Shown here: positions 44,777-54,511 of the stretch, one piece after another
How positions within the stretch are numbered: the stretch's first letter is position 1
Layout: each line of letters begins with the position of its first letter
Source: an uncultured Adlercreutzia sp.
Lineage (GTDB): Bacteria; Actinomycetota; Coriobacteriia; Coriobacteriales; Eggerthellaceae
Length of the DNA stretch: 64,000 nucleotides
NCBI RefSeq assembly: GCF_958431955.1
Contig: NZ_CAUASN010000009.1
Coordinates: 13,705 to 77,704, forward strand
Direction of reading: 5' to 3'
The notes under the pieces: generated by a model
Databases searched by the model: none
Told to the model about the DNA's origin: nothing
What the model saw: the letters and a program-made list of their open reading frames with translations, nothing else
Translations under genes and position numbers: made by a program

Positions 44777-45245
44777 GAGCGCGGGATTGGACATGCGCCG
44801 CGCCCTCAAGGGACACGCACGCCGCACGTCAGCCGCTGGGAAAGAGCGCCGCGGCGGGGCAGCAGCCCCTATAGCTTCCCGAGCGCTTCATACGACTGGC
44901 TCCCAAGCACGAAAAGTCGCCCTCGGGACGCTGGTCGCGGCAAAAGCAGCCACCGAATTGCGAAAAGTCGCCCACGGGCAGCCCCTGCGCGAAGCCAGTT
45001 CCCACACCCTGCCACAATGAACTAGTCTTTTGCGGACGACTGCTCCTCACTGCGCCCTCAACGCCCGAAAACCTCCCCGGAAAAGGCGACTTTCCGCCAT
45101 CCAGTGGCGCATTTTCGCAACGGTGCTAAGCCGCGCACGCAGCAGAGGCCGGTCTGTCCCCGGCAGCATCCGACCACGGAGCCTCACCTGCCTCCTGAAA
45201 CCGAGCCGCACAGCCGGCCTTTGACTGCCACCCCCAAACCTCGGA

Positions 45246-45344
45246 ACGCATCTCAACGCCGGCTCCCTCGGGAAGAGTGGCACCTAAAAGCACCTCGATT
45301 GCCGACCCCGTGTCGTCCTGCGCCTCGCTGACGATCTCGCCGCT
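45246..45344 (-). pseudogene. Remnant of a DUF4230 protein gene (C-terminal part)
   Basis: In one minus-strand frame 33 codons read SGEIVSEAQDDTGSAIEVLL then GATLPEGAGVEMRS. The intact DUF4230 protein at 47693-48319 ends SGEVLSEAQANAESSIRTLL then GAALPEGYVIEIDS, identical at roughly half the positions and in register. No start or N-terminal part is present, so this is the tail of a lost paralogue. Confidence 0.7.
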
Positions 45345-45387
45345 TGGGCGGCATTCGCCAGTTGTTCCGCATCCCGAAAAACAAGAA

Positions 45388-45403
45388 CCGCCCCGAAGGG
45401 CGG
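45388..45403 (-). terminator. Terminator downstream of the 45547-46530 gene
   Basis: CCGCCC-TTCG-GGGCGG stem-loop (a stable TTCG tetraloop on the minus strand) followed by TTCTTGTTTTT. Confidence 0.75.
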
Positions 45404-45546
45404 CCCTCGTGGCCATCCAGACCATCTCACGAAGAGAAGTCTGCCACCGGGCTGCTTTTACCGGTAGGAACCTTTTCTATAGGCGCTGCACGGCACCCGA
45501 TCGCACAGGGCAACCGACTCGATAAACACCTTCCAATGCCCTCGCC

Positions 45547-46530
45547 TCAAAATAAAACGGTAAACACCATCGTTTGCTGGCTCTCTCGATAGCACTCTTC
45601 TTGCAGCGAAACACCAATCGACACCTTCAGCCCCTTCAACGCCGAATCTATCTCGCTAGCACGGGTCTGCGCCAACGCGGCAGACGAACGGCAGTCAATG
45701 TCCACCACATAGTCTTGTATCGCATTTTTCGAATCATCCGAACAGCGCATCTCAATGAGAGCATTGATCTCCTTGTCATTTTTATACCAATTAAGCGGCG
45801 GGCGGCTCGCCTCATCGCTTCCAGAAAACCGTCGCTCGAAGAGCATTCGCCTGTCTTCGGAAACTTGCTCGCTGCGATCTGCAGAGATGTCATCCGACTC
45901 CGAGGCAACGCCCGTTTTCTTTACTGATGTCTTAATCCGGCCACCCTGCTTCGAGTCAGACACTTGCGTCTCACGCATTTCAAGCTTACAGTATTTCGCT
46001 CCCAAGCAATAGGCGACATGCTGAAGCTCGGACATCTTCTCCTTCTGAATTTCCCGGTACAGGCTTTCAAGATCGAAGAAACGGTCGAGCCCCGACGGGT
46101 CTCGCACGTAAACTGCTCCTATCTGAGCAAGTGGATGAAACAGCAGTCCGCTTCCCGCGGCAAACGTATAATATAGATGAAGCACCTCCATCCCGTTGGG
46201 CGCCTTCGCCAGCCATCCTATAGCGCCCTCGCATACGTCGATGCCTTTGCGTTTGTCCTCGTCTTCGATGATCACCATGTTCGGCAGATCGTAGCCAGAA
46301 CTCCAGAATTCGTCTGGGAACACAGGAGCGTACTTGCGCTTCCGTGCCTTTAAATGCGCATCAGCCGCCAAACGCGCCCCCTCCTTGGCGCGCTCTGCAA
46401 CCGTTCCGCCCGCTGCAACCACTTTGCCAGCAACGGTACCGCCCACCTCCGCCGCTACCTCCGCCACTGACCCGCTCAGCTCCTTGGCCTTTTCCGCCAC
46501 ACTCCCCAATTTGTCTCGAATGCCGTCCAC
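45547..46530 (-). CDS. Protein of unknown function with an amphipathic N-terminal helix region
   Basis: About 327 residues, not recognised. The first 70 residues after the start are repeated Ala/Lys/Glu/Gly/Val helix (SVAEKAKELSGSVAEVAAEV), resembling LEA-like or lipid-surface helices. The middle (FWSSGYDLPNMVIIEDEDKRKGID, HLYYTFAAGSGLLFHPLAQ) looks globular. The end VSIGVSLQEECYRESQQTMVF is beta-like. GTG at 46530 is favoured by GGGAGG 8 bases upstream; an ATG at 46584 (AGGAG 12 bases away) would add 18 residues. Base composition is markedly lower in GC than the flanking core genes. Downstream of the lipoprotein gene by 28-82 bases. Confidence 0.7.
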   Translation of the reverse strand: MDGIRDKLGSVAEKAKELSGSVAEVAAEVGGTVAGKVVAAGGTVAERAKEGARLAADAHLKARKRKYAPVFPDEFWSSGYDLPNMVIIEDEDKRKGIDVCEGAIGWLAKAPNGMEVLHLYYTFAAGSGLLFHPLAQIGAVYVRDPSGLDRFFDLESLYREIQKEKMSELQHVAYCLGAKYCKLEMRETQVSDSKQGGRIKTSVKKTGVASESDDISADRSEQVSEDRRMLFERRFSGSDEASRPPLNWYKNDKEINALIEMRCSDDSKNAIQDYVVDIDCRSSAALAQTRASEIDSALKGLKVSIGVSLQEECYRESQQTMVFTVLF

Positions 46531-46612
46531 AACTTTCGCCTCCCAGATGCCCCTACGCTCGAATTCACAGCCTTTCAGCGCCATCGTACCAACTGGCTCC
46601 TAGGCAAACCCG

Positions 46613-47569
46613 CTATCTCACATCAATGAGGGCGGCTACTATTTTCTCCGTCAGTTCATTCTGCTGCGTCGCCGTCAGATTGTCCGACGTTCTCACAACC
46701 AACGTGCCCTCAACTTGGTGCGAGCCGGGCGACAGGAAACCTGCACCGTCGAACCCAGCTAGATATTGGTTTCGGGCTTCGGCCTCTTCGGGAGTTTGAA
46801 ATATCTCGATTGAGCCGCCCCCCACCGTGCCGATCTCGACGGCGCCTTCTTCTCCATCCTCGAAATAAAGGCTGTCCGCCTCAATCTGATTGTCTCTAAA
46901 GTAAATACACCCGATATATCCGCCTTGCTTATTGAGCTGCCCGTTGGGATCGTGGTCTTCGGTAACGGCCTCGATTTTCGTAATCGTATCAACTCCCTGC
47001 AAACGCTCGATCACGAATTCATCTGCGGGCGCCGTAATCTGATTTAGGCTTTGAACGCTCATCTGGTACAGTTGGATCGCGTTGCGCAAATCCTCGATGG
47101 CTCCCGCATAGTCCGGCATCGAAGGAGGATCGGGGATCACCTTCCCGTCAAGCTGCGCCGACCTCTCCATAACGTCCTCTTTGACTTGATCGAGCTCATC
47201 TCTCGACATCTCCGCATTAACTTCAATTGCGTTCTCTTCCTCGAGAAAAGCGGGATCGTCAACCTTCGCAGACTCCAACTCCGCCATGGCGTTTTTCAGA
47301 TCAAGCAAGGTGGCCCCGTCGTAGGGCTCGCCCTCGCCGTTAATGGCCGTTTGCGCATTGCCGAGCTCCGTCGCTACAAGCTTATTCTCCTCTTTCACAG
47401 AATCGACGGCCTCATTGTATCGAGCCACTTGCTCATTGTAGGTCGCCAATGCAGCGTTGTACGCCTCCACTTCAGCCGACACTTCAGCGTAGAGCTCCTC
47501 GGTACTGCAGCCCGTCACGACACTTGCGGCAAGGACAAGACCGAGCAACATTGCAGCTTTTTTTCTCAT
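46613..47569 (-). CDS. Lipoprotein of unknown function with coiled-coil region
   Basis: 318 residues. Signal peptide MRKKAAMLLGLVLAASVVTGC with lipobox VTGC (Cys21), so anchored outside the membrane. Residues about 25-150 are helical and acidic with heptad-like spacing (EVSAEVEAYNAALATYNEQV). The C-terminal 130 residues hold YIGCIYFRDNQIEADSLYF and a VEGTLVVRTSDNLTATQQNEL module. ATG at 47569 has AAGGAGA upstream. Upstream neighbour is the DUF4230 protein. Composition is AT-richer than the core. Confidence 0.8.
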   Translation of the reverse strand: MRKKAAMLLGLVLAASVVTGCSTEELYAEVSAEVEAYNAALATYNEQVARYNEAVDSVKEENKLVATELGNAQTAINGEGEPYDGATLLDLKNAMAELESAKVDDPAFLEEENAIEVNAEMSRDELDQVKEDVMERSAQLDGKVIPDPPSMPDYAGAIEDLRNAIQLYQMSVQSLNQITAPADEFVIERLQGVDTITKIEAVTEDHDPNGQLNKQGGYIGCIYFRDNQIEADSLYFEDGEEGAVEIGTVGGGSIEIFQTPEEAEARNQYLAGFDGAGFLSPGSHQVEGTLVVRTSDNLTATQQNELTEKIVAALIDVR

Positions 47570-47692
47570 GGCACAATCTCCTTGAATCATCTTCCCGCTT
47601 TCTCCCCACATCTCGCCTGTTTCCTGCTCAGCACTTTGGCGCATTGCCAGCGACACGGCCAGAGATGTAGCCCACTTCAATCTCTCCTACCC

Positions 47693-48319
47693 CTACGCCA
47701 CCGAGTCGATCTCGATGACATAACCCTCTGGAAGAGCAGCGCCCAGAAGTGTTCGAATCGACGATTCGGCATTTGCCTGCGCCTCGCTCAAGACCTCTCC
47801 GCTAATAGCGGCTGCTTCGGCCTCTTGACGCGATTCGTCAATGTATTGTGTAACGTCCTCCACGCCAATGGGATTGATGAAGTTGTTCTGCTCGTGCAGC
47901 ACGTTGAAGCTGCTCGTATCGATGGCGTCCGAGAGAACTGTGGCCTGTGGCAAAACCACCTTGACTGTCGTGCCTTCAAGCGACACCTGCACCTCGTCGA
48001 GATTCACCCCGGCCTTCACCTCGCCCGTGTAGGTAAGAATGAAGAAATTCTCCGAGAAGGGAATATCGATGGTGTCGAACAACCTGCTGTTGCTCTCGAC
48101 TTTTTCCACCACTGTGTAGGATTGAGAAGCGGTGGCCAGTTCGTTGATCTGAACTATCTCCTCCATGAGGACTTCCACGTCAACGTTAGGCTCCTCCTGC
48201 CTGTCGGGCGGATTGTACGTGAAGAGCATGAATACGGAGAAAGCACCTATCACCAGACCAATCGCAGCCCCTATTCCGATAAGTTTCGCCTTCTTAGAGA
48301 CGCTCGTTGCGCGCGCCAT
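47693..48319 (-). CDS. DUF4230-domain membrane protein
   Basis: 208 residues. One N-terminal transmembrane helix (KLIGIGAAIGLVIGAFSVFML), then an extracytoplasmic domain with INELATASQSYTVVEKV and FFILTYTGEVKAGVNLDEV, which are DUF4230 features; function unknown. A long helix with SRQEAEAAAISGEVLSEAQ follows, and the end is LLGAALPEGYVIEIDS. ATG start. Divergent from the small XRE gene. A decayed paralogue tail lies at 45246-45344. Confidence 0.82.
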   Translation of the reverse strand: MARATSVSKKAKLIGIGAAIGLVIGAFSVFMLFTYNPPDRQEEPNVDVEVLMEEIVQINELATASQSYTVVEKVESNSRLFDTIDIPFSENFFILTYTGEVKAGVNLDEVQVSLEGTTVKVVLPQATVLSDAIDTSSFNVLHEQNNFINPIGVEDVTQYIDESRQEAEAAAISGEVLSEAQANAESSIRTLLGAALPEGYVIEIDSVA

Positions 48320-48400
48320 CTATACCTCTCTTTCCTTTCTCAATCTCTTCGGCTTCATATTTGAAGTCGATCTGTTAATGGTAGCACATATGCTTTCCCC

Positions 48401-48616
48401 ATGAACATCGAGCAGAAAAGACAAGCCCTCGGGAAGCGCATTCGCGAGGTGCGCGACGAGCAGGGCTTGTCCCAAAGCCAGCTTGCCCTCATGATCGGCA
48501 GCAGCAAGTCCCACATCTGGCGCATTGAAACAGGCCGGGTCGGCGTGGGCATCGACGACTTGGGTCGCATCGCCGACGCACTGGGCTCGCCCGTGCGCGA
48601 CCTTCTGACGTTCTAG
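48401..48616 (+). CDS. Small XRE-family DNA-binding protein
   Basis: 71 residues, one helix-turn-helix domain: KRIREVRDEQGLSQSQLALM, GSSKSHIWRIETGRVGVGID, then ALGSPVRDLLTF. Little room exists upstream for a leader, and no Shine-Dalgarno sequence is visible before the ATG. It may be read leaderless. It faces the DUF4230 gene across 81 bases and likely regulates that cluster. Its stop lies 3 bases from that of the convergent MerR-like gene. Confidence 0.85.
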   Translation: MNIEQKRQALGKRIREVRDEQGLSQSQLALMIGSSKSHIWRIETGRVGVGIDDLGRIADALGSPVRDLLTF

Positions 48617-48619
48617 CGA

Positions 48620-49732
48620 TTAGGAGAACAGCTCCACCGCGCGGGCGGCGCGCCGGGACTCCCCGAAGAATGATGCGCCTAAATCCCCGCCCTCTTCCCA
48701 GCCGATCAGCGCCGCAACGTCCGCATCGGCAACGGCGGCCTGCAGATACCCCATCGCCGTGTCGAAAAACTCCACCATGCCGTCCCATTCCTCGCCGTTA
48801 AGCCCGGCGGCCTCGGGCGCCGGATAGCCACAGGCGCGGCAGACGAAGTCGACGAGCGAAACCACCCGGTTCTCAGAGCCGAGCAACTCGCGCGCACCGC
48901 CCTTGACGCCGGCATCCGCGGGCGCCGTCATCGCGGCGAGGGCTCCCAGCATGTCCCTCACCCACACGAGAAACACCGAGGCCTGCAGAAAGCCGGCGGT
49001 CGATTCTCCCCCGATGGCGTTCGCGAACTCCGCCTCCTCGCCCTCGTCCTCGAAGAGGGCCCAAACGCCCAGCAGGTCGAGGTCGCCCACCCCGAAGTAG
49101 TACTCGCAGAACCACGCCCGCAGCCGGCGCACCGCCGACGCGATGTGAGCGAAGGGCTCCTCGTCGCCTCCGCCCAGGAAATCCACGACGATGGCCCCCA
49201 GCTCGTCCCACGAGCGCGCAAAGCCCTCCTCGTCCAGCGAGTCTCGCCGCAGCCCCATGCCAACGTAGGCCGAGGAGGCCCGCACATGCTCTGCAAACGC
49301 ATCTACATCGGACGTGCCGAAAGCGAGCGTCTCGAAGAGGTCATCGCCGACGATGGCGGCATAGCGCGCGAACAGGATGAGGTTTTGCAGGTAACGCTCC
49401 TGGACACGCAGCTCTTCGATACGCTCGGCCAGCGCGTCGGGCAGGCTCCTCTCCCCGTCGAGAATCGGCGGCATGTCCTTGAGCTCGAAGCCGTAGGATC
49501 CGAGCACCACGATCTGCTTGAGCCGGTCGACATCCTCGGGGTAATAGAGCTTGCGGTTGTTCGACACGCCCTCGCCCGAGCGCACGGGGCACAAGAGGCC
49601 CTTGTCGTCATAATGCTGGAGGGCCCGCGTTGTCACCCCTGTCAGCTTCGCCACCTGCCCCGCCGTCATGGGCCACTCGAAATTCTCGCGAATCAGATCG
49701 TTGCTCGTCTGCGTTCTCGGTCTGCCCGGCAT
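48620..49732 (-). CDS. MerR-family regulator with large C-terminal domain
   Basis: 370 residues. The N-terminal winged helix reads MTAGQVAKLTGVTTRALQHYDDKGLL after about 20 extra residues; NRKLYYPEDVDRLKQIVVLGSYGF and a short coiled coil follow (to about residue 115). The remaining about 250 residues are all-helical and acidic with no recognised ligand domain; TipA-like regulators have a shorter, different sensor. ATG at 49732 is preferred; a TTG at 49786 is in frame. It reads away from the ABC transporter operon end, and its target is unknown. Confidence 0.8.
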   Translation of the reverse strand: MPGRPRTQTSNDLIRENFEWPMTAGQVAKLTGVTTRALQHYDDKGLLCPVRSGEGVSNNRKLYYPEDVDRLKQIVVLGSYGFELKDMPPILDGERSLPDALAERIEELRVQERYLQNLILFARYAAIVGDDLFETLAFGTSDVDAFAEHVRASSAYVGMGLRRDSLDEEGFARSWDELGAIVVDFLGGGDEEPFAHIASAVRRLRAWFCEYYFGVGDLDLLGVWALFEDEGEEAEFANAIGGESTAGFLQASVFLVWVRDMLGALAAMTAPADAGVKGGARELLGSENRVVSLVDFVCRACGYPAPEAAGLNGEEWDGMVEFFDTAMGYLQAAVADADVAALIGWEEGGDLGASFFGESRRAARAVELFS

Positions 49733-49868
49733 AGTCCCAGCCCCTCGCTCTCGCTTTCCACCTTCAGTGCAAAGCATAAACCCCAACCCGACGTTGAGGT
49801 CAAGCGCGACAGGGCAATTTTTTCGCGATGCCTTCGCACCTCTCGAACGACACGAGCAGCAGGGACCA

Positions 49869-50525
49869 CTACCGCGCGCCCTTGAGGCGCTTCTGGTAGG
49901 CGCGCACGAACTGAGAGAGGGTGAAGCACACCGCGAAGTAGATGAGCGCCAGAAGCCCGAAGATGGCGAAGATCTGCACCGTGGAGTTGAAGCTGTTCAT
50001 GAGGATCATGCCGCGGCCCATCAGCTCCTGCAGCGCCATGGCGCCCCACAGATACGACGTGTCCTTGATGGTGGTCACGAACTGCGACAGCAGCGCCGGC
50101 ACCATGTTGCGCAGCGCCTGGGGCAAGATGATGAGCACGTACATCTGCGGCGCCGAGAAGCCCTGGGAGCGGGCCGCCTCGTACTGGCCCGCGGGCACGC
50201 TGGCCAAGCCGCCGCGCACGATCTCGGCCACTGAGGCCGCCGTGAACAGGGTGAACGCCACCACGGCCGCCGGCAAGGGCGGCAGCTGGGCCACGAAGAA
50301 CGTGAACATGATCCACAGCAAAAGCGGTGTGTTCTTGAACAGCTCCACGTAGGCGATGGAGATGCCCCGCAGCACGCGCAGCCGCGAGCCGCGCATGATG
50401 GAGATAACCGCGCCGAGCACCACCGAGCAGGCGATGGACAGCGCCGAGATGACGAGCGTGAGCCCTAGGCCCTCCAAGAGGAAGCGCAGATTCGTCCAGG
50501 TGAGCAATGCCATGATGTCGCTCAT
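49869..50525 (-). CDS. Polar amino acid ABC transporter permease (second)
   Basis: 218 residues, about five transmembrane helices, with the EAA loop ASVPAGQYEAARSQGFSAPQMYVLIILPQAL of the His/Glu/Gln permease family. ATG at 50525 (AGGAGG 6 bases upstream) overlaps the stop of the first permease (ATGA). It forms the heterodimeric channel with that protein in the inner membrane. Last gene of the transporter operon. Confidence 0.92.
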   Translation of the reverse strand: MSDIMALLTWTNLRFLLEGLGLTLVISALSIACSVVLGAVISIMRGSRLRVLRGISIAYVELFKNTPLLLWIMFTFFVAQLPPLPAAVVAFTLFTAASVAEIVRGGLASVPAGQYEAARSQGFSAPQMYVLIILPQALRNMVPALLSQFVTTIKDTSYLWGAMALQELMGRGMILMNSFNSTVQIFAIFGLLALIYFAVCFTLSQFVRAYQKRLKGAR

Positions 50526-51535
50526 TTCCGGCCTCCTCTCCCGCGACGCGCGCCGCCGGTCTGACGCCGCCGATCCCGCGAGGCAAAGCGCTTCGCGTGG
50601 CCCTTGCGGGGCTTGCGGGAGCGCGGATAGCTGCCATGGGCCGGGTCGGGCCACGGTCCGCGATCGACCCCGTACAGCTCGGCATAGGTGAGGTAGCGGC
50701 CCTTGTCGCTCACCGGCGGCACGAGCGAGGTCGTGCCCTCCATCATGGTAGTCACACCGCCGGCCAGAGCCGCCGCGGCCGCGCGCCCGGTCAAGTCGTG
50801 GGTGCCCGGGGTCACCTCAGCGCCGTCGGCCTCGAGCACCTCGGTGGCGTCGCCGGTCACCACGTGGCGATGGCTGCGCATCCGGTGCTCCAAGTACACC
50901 GCCGCCCGCGACAAGGGAAAGCAGATGGCGAAGTACAGCACCGCGGCCGCCACGTAAGCCGGTCCGTAGTAGCTCGTGTCGCCGGCGAAGGAGTTCGAGA
51001 AGTACATGAGCTCGCCGCCGGCGATAAGGGCCAGCACGCTCGTGTTCTTCACCAAGTTCGCCGCCTGCACGGCCAAAGGCGGCAAGATGATGCGCATGGC
51101 CTGGGGCAAAATGATAAGCATCATGGTCTGCAGGTAGGTGAAGCCCTGGCTCTTGGCCGCCTCGAACTGGCCGCGGTGGATGGAGCCGATGCCGCTGCGC
51201 ACCACTTCCGACATGTAGGCGCCGTGATACACCCCGATGGCCAGCACGCCGATCCAGAACGACGCGAGCGAAAGTCCCAGCAGCGGGAGCACCGCATACA
51301 GCACGAACACCTGCAGAAGCAGCGGCACGTTCTGCACCACCTCCACGTACACGCGGGCCACAGCGCGCAGGGGCTTGAAGCGCGACACCGACAGCATGCT
51401 GAAGGCAAACCCCAGAGCCAGAGCTAGCACGAGGGCGCCGGCCGAGATGCCCACGGTGGTGCCGAAGGCGGCGAGGATGTCGGGCCAGCGCGCGAAGAGC
51501 GCCTCCCACTTGTAGGGCGCGAAGATCTCCCCCAT
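50522..51535 (-). CDS. Polar amino acid ABC transporter permease (first), with long C-terminal tail
   Basis: 337 residues. The first about 225 are a normal permease (GTTVGISAGALVLALALGF, YVEVVQNVPLLLQVF, EAA loop HRGQFEAAKSQGFTYLQTMM, LIILPQAMRIILPPLAVQ). A cytoplasmic tail of about 110 residues follows, ending in a strongly basic RDRRRQTGGARRGRGGRK, which is unusual for this family. ATG at 51535 overlaps the binding-protein stop by one base (TGATG). Confidence 0.9.
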   Translation of the reverse strand: MGEIFAPYKWEALFARWPDILAAFGTTVGISAGALVLALALGFAFSMLSVSRFKPLRAVARVYVEVVQNVPLLLQVFVLYAVLPLLGLSLASFWIGVLAIGVYHGAYMSEVVRSGIGSIHRGQFEAAKSQGFTYLQTMMLIILPQAMRIILPPLAVQAANLVKNTSVLALIAGGELMYFSNSFAGDTSYYGPAYVAAAVLYFAICFPLSRAAVYLEHRMRSHRHVVTGDATEVLEADGAEVTPGTHDLTGRAAAAALAGGVTTMMEGTTSLVPPVSDKGRYLTYAELYGVDRGPWPDPAHGSYPRSRKPRKGHAKRFASRDRRRQTGGARRGRGGRK

Positions 51536-52488
51536 CACGCACCTCCCCCGCTCCCCGGGGCGGCGCCGCTCGCAGCGACGTCGCCAGTCTCGCCCGCAGG
51601 CGCGCTGTCACCTGCGCCCGCAGGCGTGTCGTCGGCCGCGTCTCCCGCGCCGAGGCCTGTACCGCCGGCCGCCTGCTCCGCTTCCACGTCGGCCTCGGTC
51701 ACGAGCGACAGCCCCCAGCGCTCCTTCAGCGAGGCCAGCGTGCCGTCGGCCTCCATAGCCGCGATGGCGGCATCCACCTGGGGCGTCAGCTCGCTGCCCT
51801 TGGCCGTGGCCACGCCGTATTCTTGGGGCGCGAAGTGCGTGTCCAGAAGGCGGGTCGTGTCGTCCTGGTAGCCCAGCAGAATGGAGCGGTCCACCGAGAA
51901 GGCGTCCACCCGCCCCACCACGAGCGCGATCTTGATCTCGGGATAGGTGGCGTACTCGGCGAAGTTCAGCGTGATGCCGAGCGCGTCGGCCGCCTCGCGC
52001 AGCTTGTCCTTCGTGGTGGCCGACAGCGCCACTCCCACGGTCTTGCCGTTAAGGCCGGCCAAGTCCTCAATACCCGAGTCCTTTTTCACGAGAATGCCGA
52101 TGGTATCGATGTAGTAGGGCCGCGAGAAGTCATAGCTGCGGCGTCGATCGTCGGTGATGGTGAAGGTGGCCAGCGCCGCATCGAGCGCGCCGTTATCGAG
52201 CATGGCGCCGCGCGTGGTGGCGTTCACGCCGGTGAGCTCGAGCGCGTTCGCGTCGCCCTTGATGCGGGCGGCAAGCTCCCGGGCCACATCCACTTCCAGG
52301 CCCTCCACGTTGCCCGTCTCGGGGTTCTGGAAGCCGAAGCCGGGCACATCCACCTTGGTGCCCACCCGCAGCACGTCGCCGGCCGGCGCGCAACCGCCCA
52401 GAGGCAACGCGGCGCCCAGGGCCACCGCACCGGCCGCCGCAGCCGCCGTGCGCACAAAGGCGCGCCGCGTGAGAAGTCGCTTTCCCAT
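51535..52488 (-). CDS. Amino acid ABC transporter substrate-binding lipoprotein
   Basis: 317 residues. N-terminus MGKRLLTRRAFVRTAAAAAG has a twin-arginine-like motif and a lipobox LGGC (Cys33). The SBP_bac_3 domain shows DVPGFGFQNPETGNVEGLEVDVA, AATFTITDDRRRSYDFSRPYY, VGVALSATTKDKL and the C-terminal LKERWGLS. Similarity in style to glutamate/aspartate/glutamine binders; the ligand is not certain. The last 45 residues are Ala/Gly/Thr-rich. Twelve bases after the ATPase gene. Confidence 0.92.
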   Translation of the reverse strand: MGKRLLTRRAFVRTAAAAAGAVALGAALPLGGCAPAGDVLRVGTKVDVPGFGFQNPETGNVEGLEVDVARELAARIKGDANALELTGVNATTRGAMLDNGALDAALATFTITDDRRRSYDFSRPYYIDTIGILVKKDSGIEDLAGLNGKTVGVALSATTKDKLREAADALGITLNFAEYATYPEIKIALVVGRVDAFSVDRSILLGYQDDTTRLLDTHFAPQEYGVATAKGSELTPQVDAAIAAMEADGTLASLKERWGLSLVTEADVEAEQAAGGTGLGAGDAADDTPAGAGDSAPAGETGDVAASGAAPGSGGGA

Positions 52489-52500
52489 AGCAGCCGCCCT

Positions 52501-53232
<732 letters not shown>

Positions 53233-53398
53233 CACATCCCACGCTCCTATCTGGCACGTTGCACCGAATAGATTAGTGGGATTGTAACGTTCAGCTTGCA
53301 GGTCGTGGTTTCGCCGCCGCAACGGCTTTTCCACGGCTCATTGACAGGCCGTCACGACGCCTTCGCCCGCGACCCGTTCAAGGCCGCGGGAGATTCCG

Positions 53399-54496
53399 TC
53401 ACGACGCGGCAATCGCCTCCGCTGCACCAGCTGCCCGGGCCGCCTCGGCGTCCTCGCGGGCGAGAACGGCCTGCATGGCGGCGATGGCGCACTCCATCTG
53501 GGCGTCGTCGGGCTCGTGGGTGGTCAGGTACTGCATCTGCATGCCAGGCCACAGGATCACCTTCACGAGCGGATTGTCCGGGTGGCTCCCGGCCCATTTC
53601 ACCGTGATCTCGTAGGAGATGCCGGCGATCACCGGCATGAGCACGATGCGCGCCACGATGACGAGCAAAAGCTTCGGCAGCCCGTCGGGCACCCCGAAGC
53701 CGGCGATGATGGCGTTTAAGGGGAAGATGGTGTACACCAAAATGGCGATGACCATCACCATGATGAGGAAGGCGGTGCCGCAGCGCACGTGCAGGCGCGG
53801 GAACTGCCGGGCGTTCTCGGGGGTCATGGGAAGCCCGTGCTCGAAGCAGTGGATGGCCTTGTGCTCGGCGCCGTGGTACATGAACATGCGCTTGATGTCC
53901 TCCATGCGCCCGATGAGCCAGATATAGAACACGAACACCGCCACGCGCAGAAGGCCGTCCACGATGTTCCAGGCAAGCGTATGGTCGTCGTACTCTCCCA
54001 CGATGAGGTTGGTCACGGCCGCCGGCGCCACGATGAACAGCACCACGCCCAGCACGAGCCCCACGATCATGGAGATCATCATCTCGCGATGGCCGAACTC
54101 CTCTTCTTCCTCGCGTGTCTCGGCATCTTCGGTCAGCGTCGTTTCGTAGTCCACGGCCTCGGCCGAAGCCTCCGCAGCGGCCCTCTGCTCGCCCTCCTCG
54201 TCGCCGAAAGCGTGCAGCGCGGCGATTTCCAGCGCCTTGAAGCCCAGCATGAGCGACTCCACGAGCGCCCGGCAGCCGCGCACGAGCGGCCAGTACATCC
54301 AGCCGTTCTTGTCCTGGCCGCTCTTCAAATCGTGCTCTTCCACGTAGATGGCGCCGCTCGGCTCGCGCACGGCCACGGCCCAGTTGTACTTGCCGCGCAT
54401 CATCACGCCCTCGATGAGGGCCTGGCCGCCCACGTGGGTCTTCACGGCCCCGTCCTCGGAAAACGCGCGGGAAAGGTCGCTCTTCTGCCTCGCCAT
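53399..54496 (-). CDS. DUF1385 membrane protein (YqhQ-like)
   Basis: 365 residues. GGQALIEGVMMRGKYNWAVAVR near the start and YHGAEHKAIHCFE in the middle are DUF1385 hallmarks. An acidic stretch (ETREEEEEFGHRE) is followed by about five transmembrane helices, and the end is cytoplasmic and Ala-rich. Function is not established; often near prfA or ribosomal genes in Gram-positives, here 15 bases after thyX. Confidence 0.88.
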   Translation of the reverse strand: MARQKSDLSRAFSEDGAVKTHVGGQALIEGVMMRGKYNWAVAVREPSGAIYVEEHDLKSGQDKNGWMYWPLVRGCRALVESLMLGFKALEIAALHAFGDEEGEQRAAAEASAEAVDYETTLTEDAETREEEEEFGHREMMISMIVGLVLGVVLFIVAPAAVTNLIVGEYDDHTLAWNIVDGLLRVAVFVFYIWLIGRMEDIKRMFMYHGAEHKAIHCFEHGLPMTPENARQFPRLHVRCGTAFLIMVMVIAILVYTIFPLNAIIAGFGVPDGLPKLLLVIVARIVLMPVIAGISYEITVKWAGSHPDNPLVKVILWPGMQMQYLTTHEPDDAQMECAIAAMQAVLAREDAEAARAAGAAEAIAAS

Positions 54497-54511
54497 GACT
54501 CGGTTCCCCGC

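Larger units (their letters stand above)
44777..45546. other. Long intergenic region with decayed DNA
   Basis: 770 bases without an intact gene. It contains two close direct repeats of the form CGAAAAGTCGCCC (about 44907 and 44959), the DUF4230 remnant at 45246-45344 and the terminator at 45388-45403. The rest shows no frame with recognisable protein. It has the look of a decayed insertion region. Confidence 0.5.
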
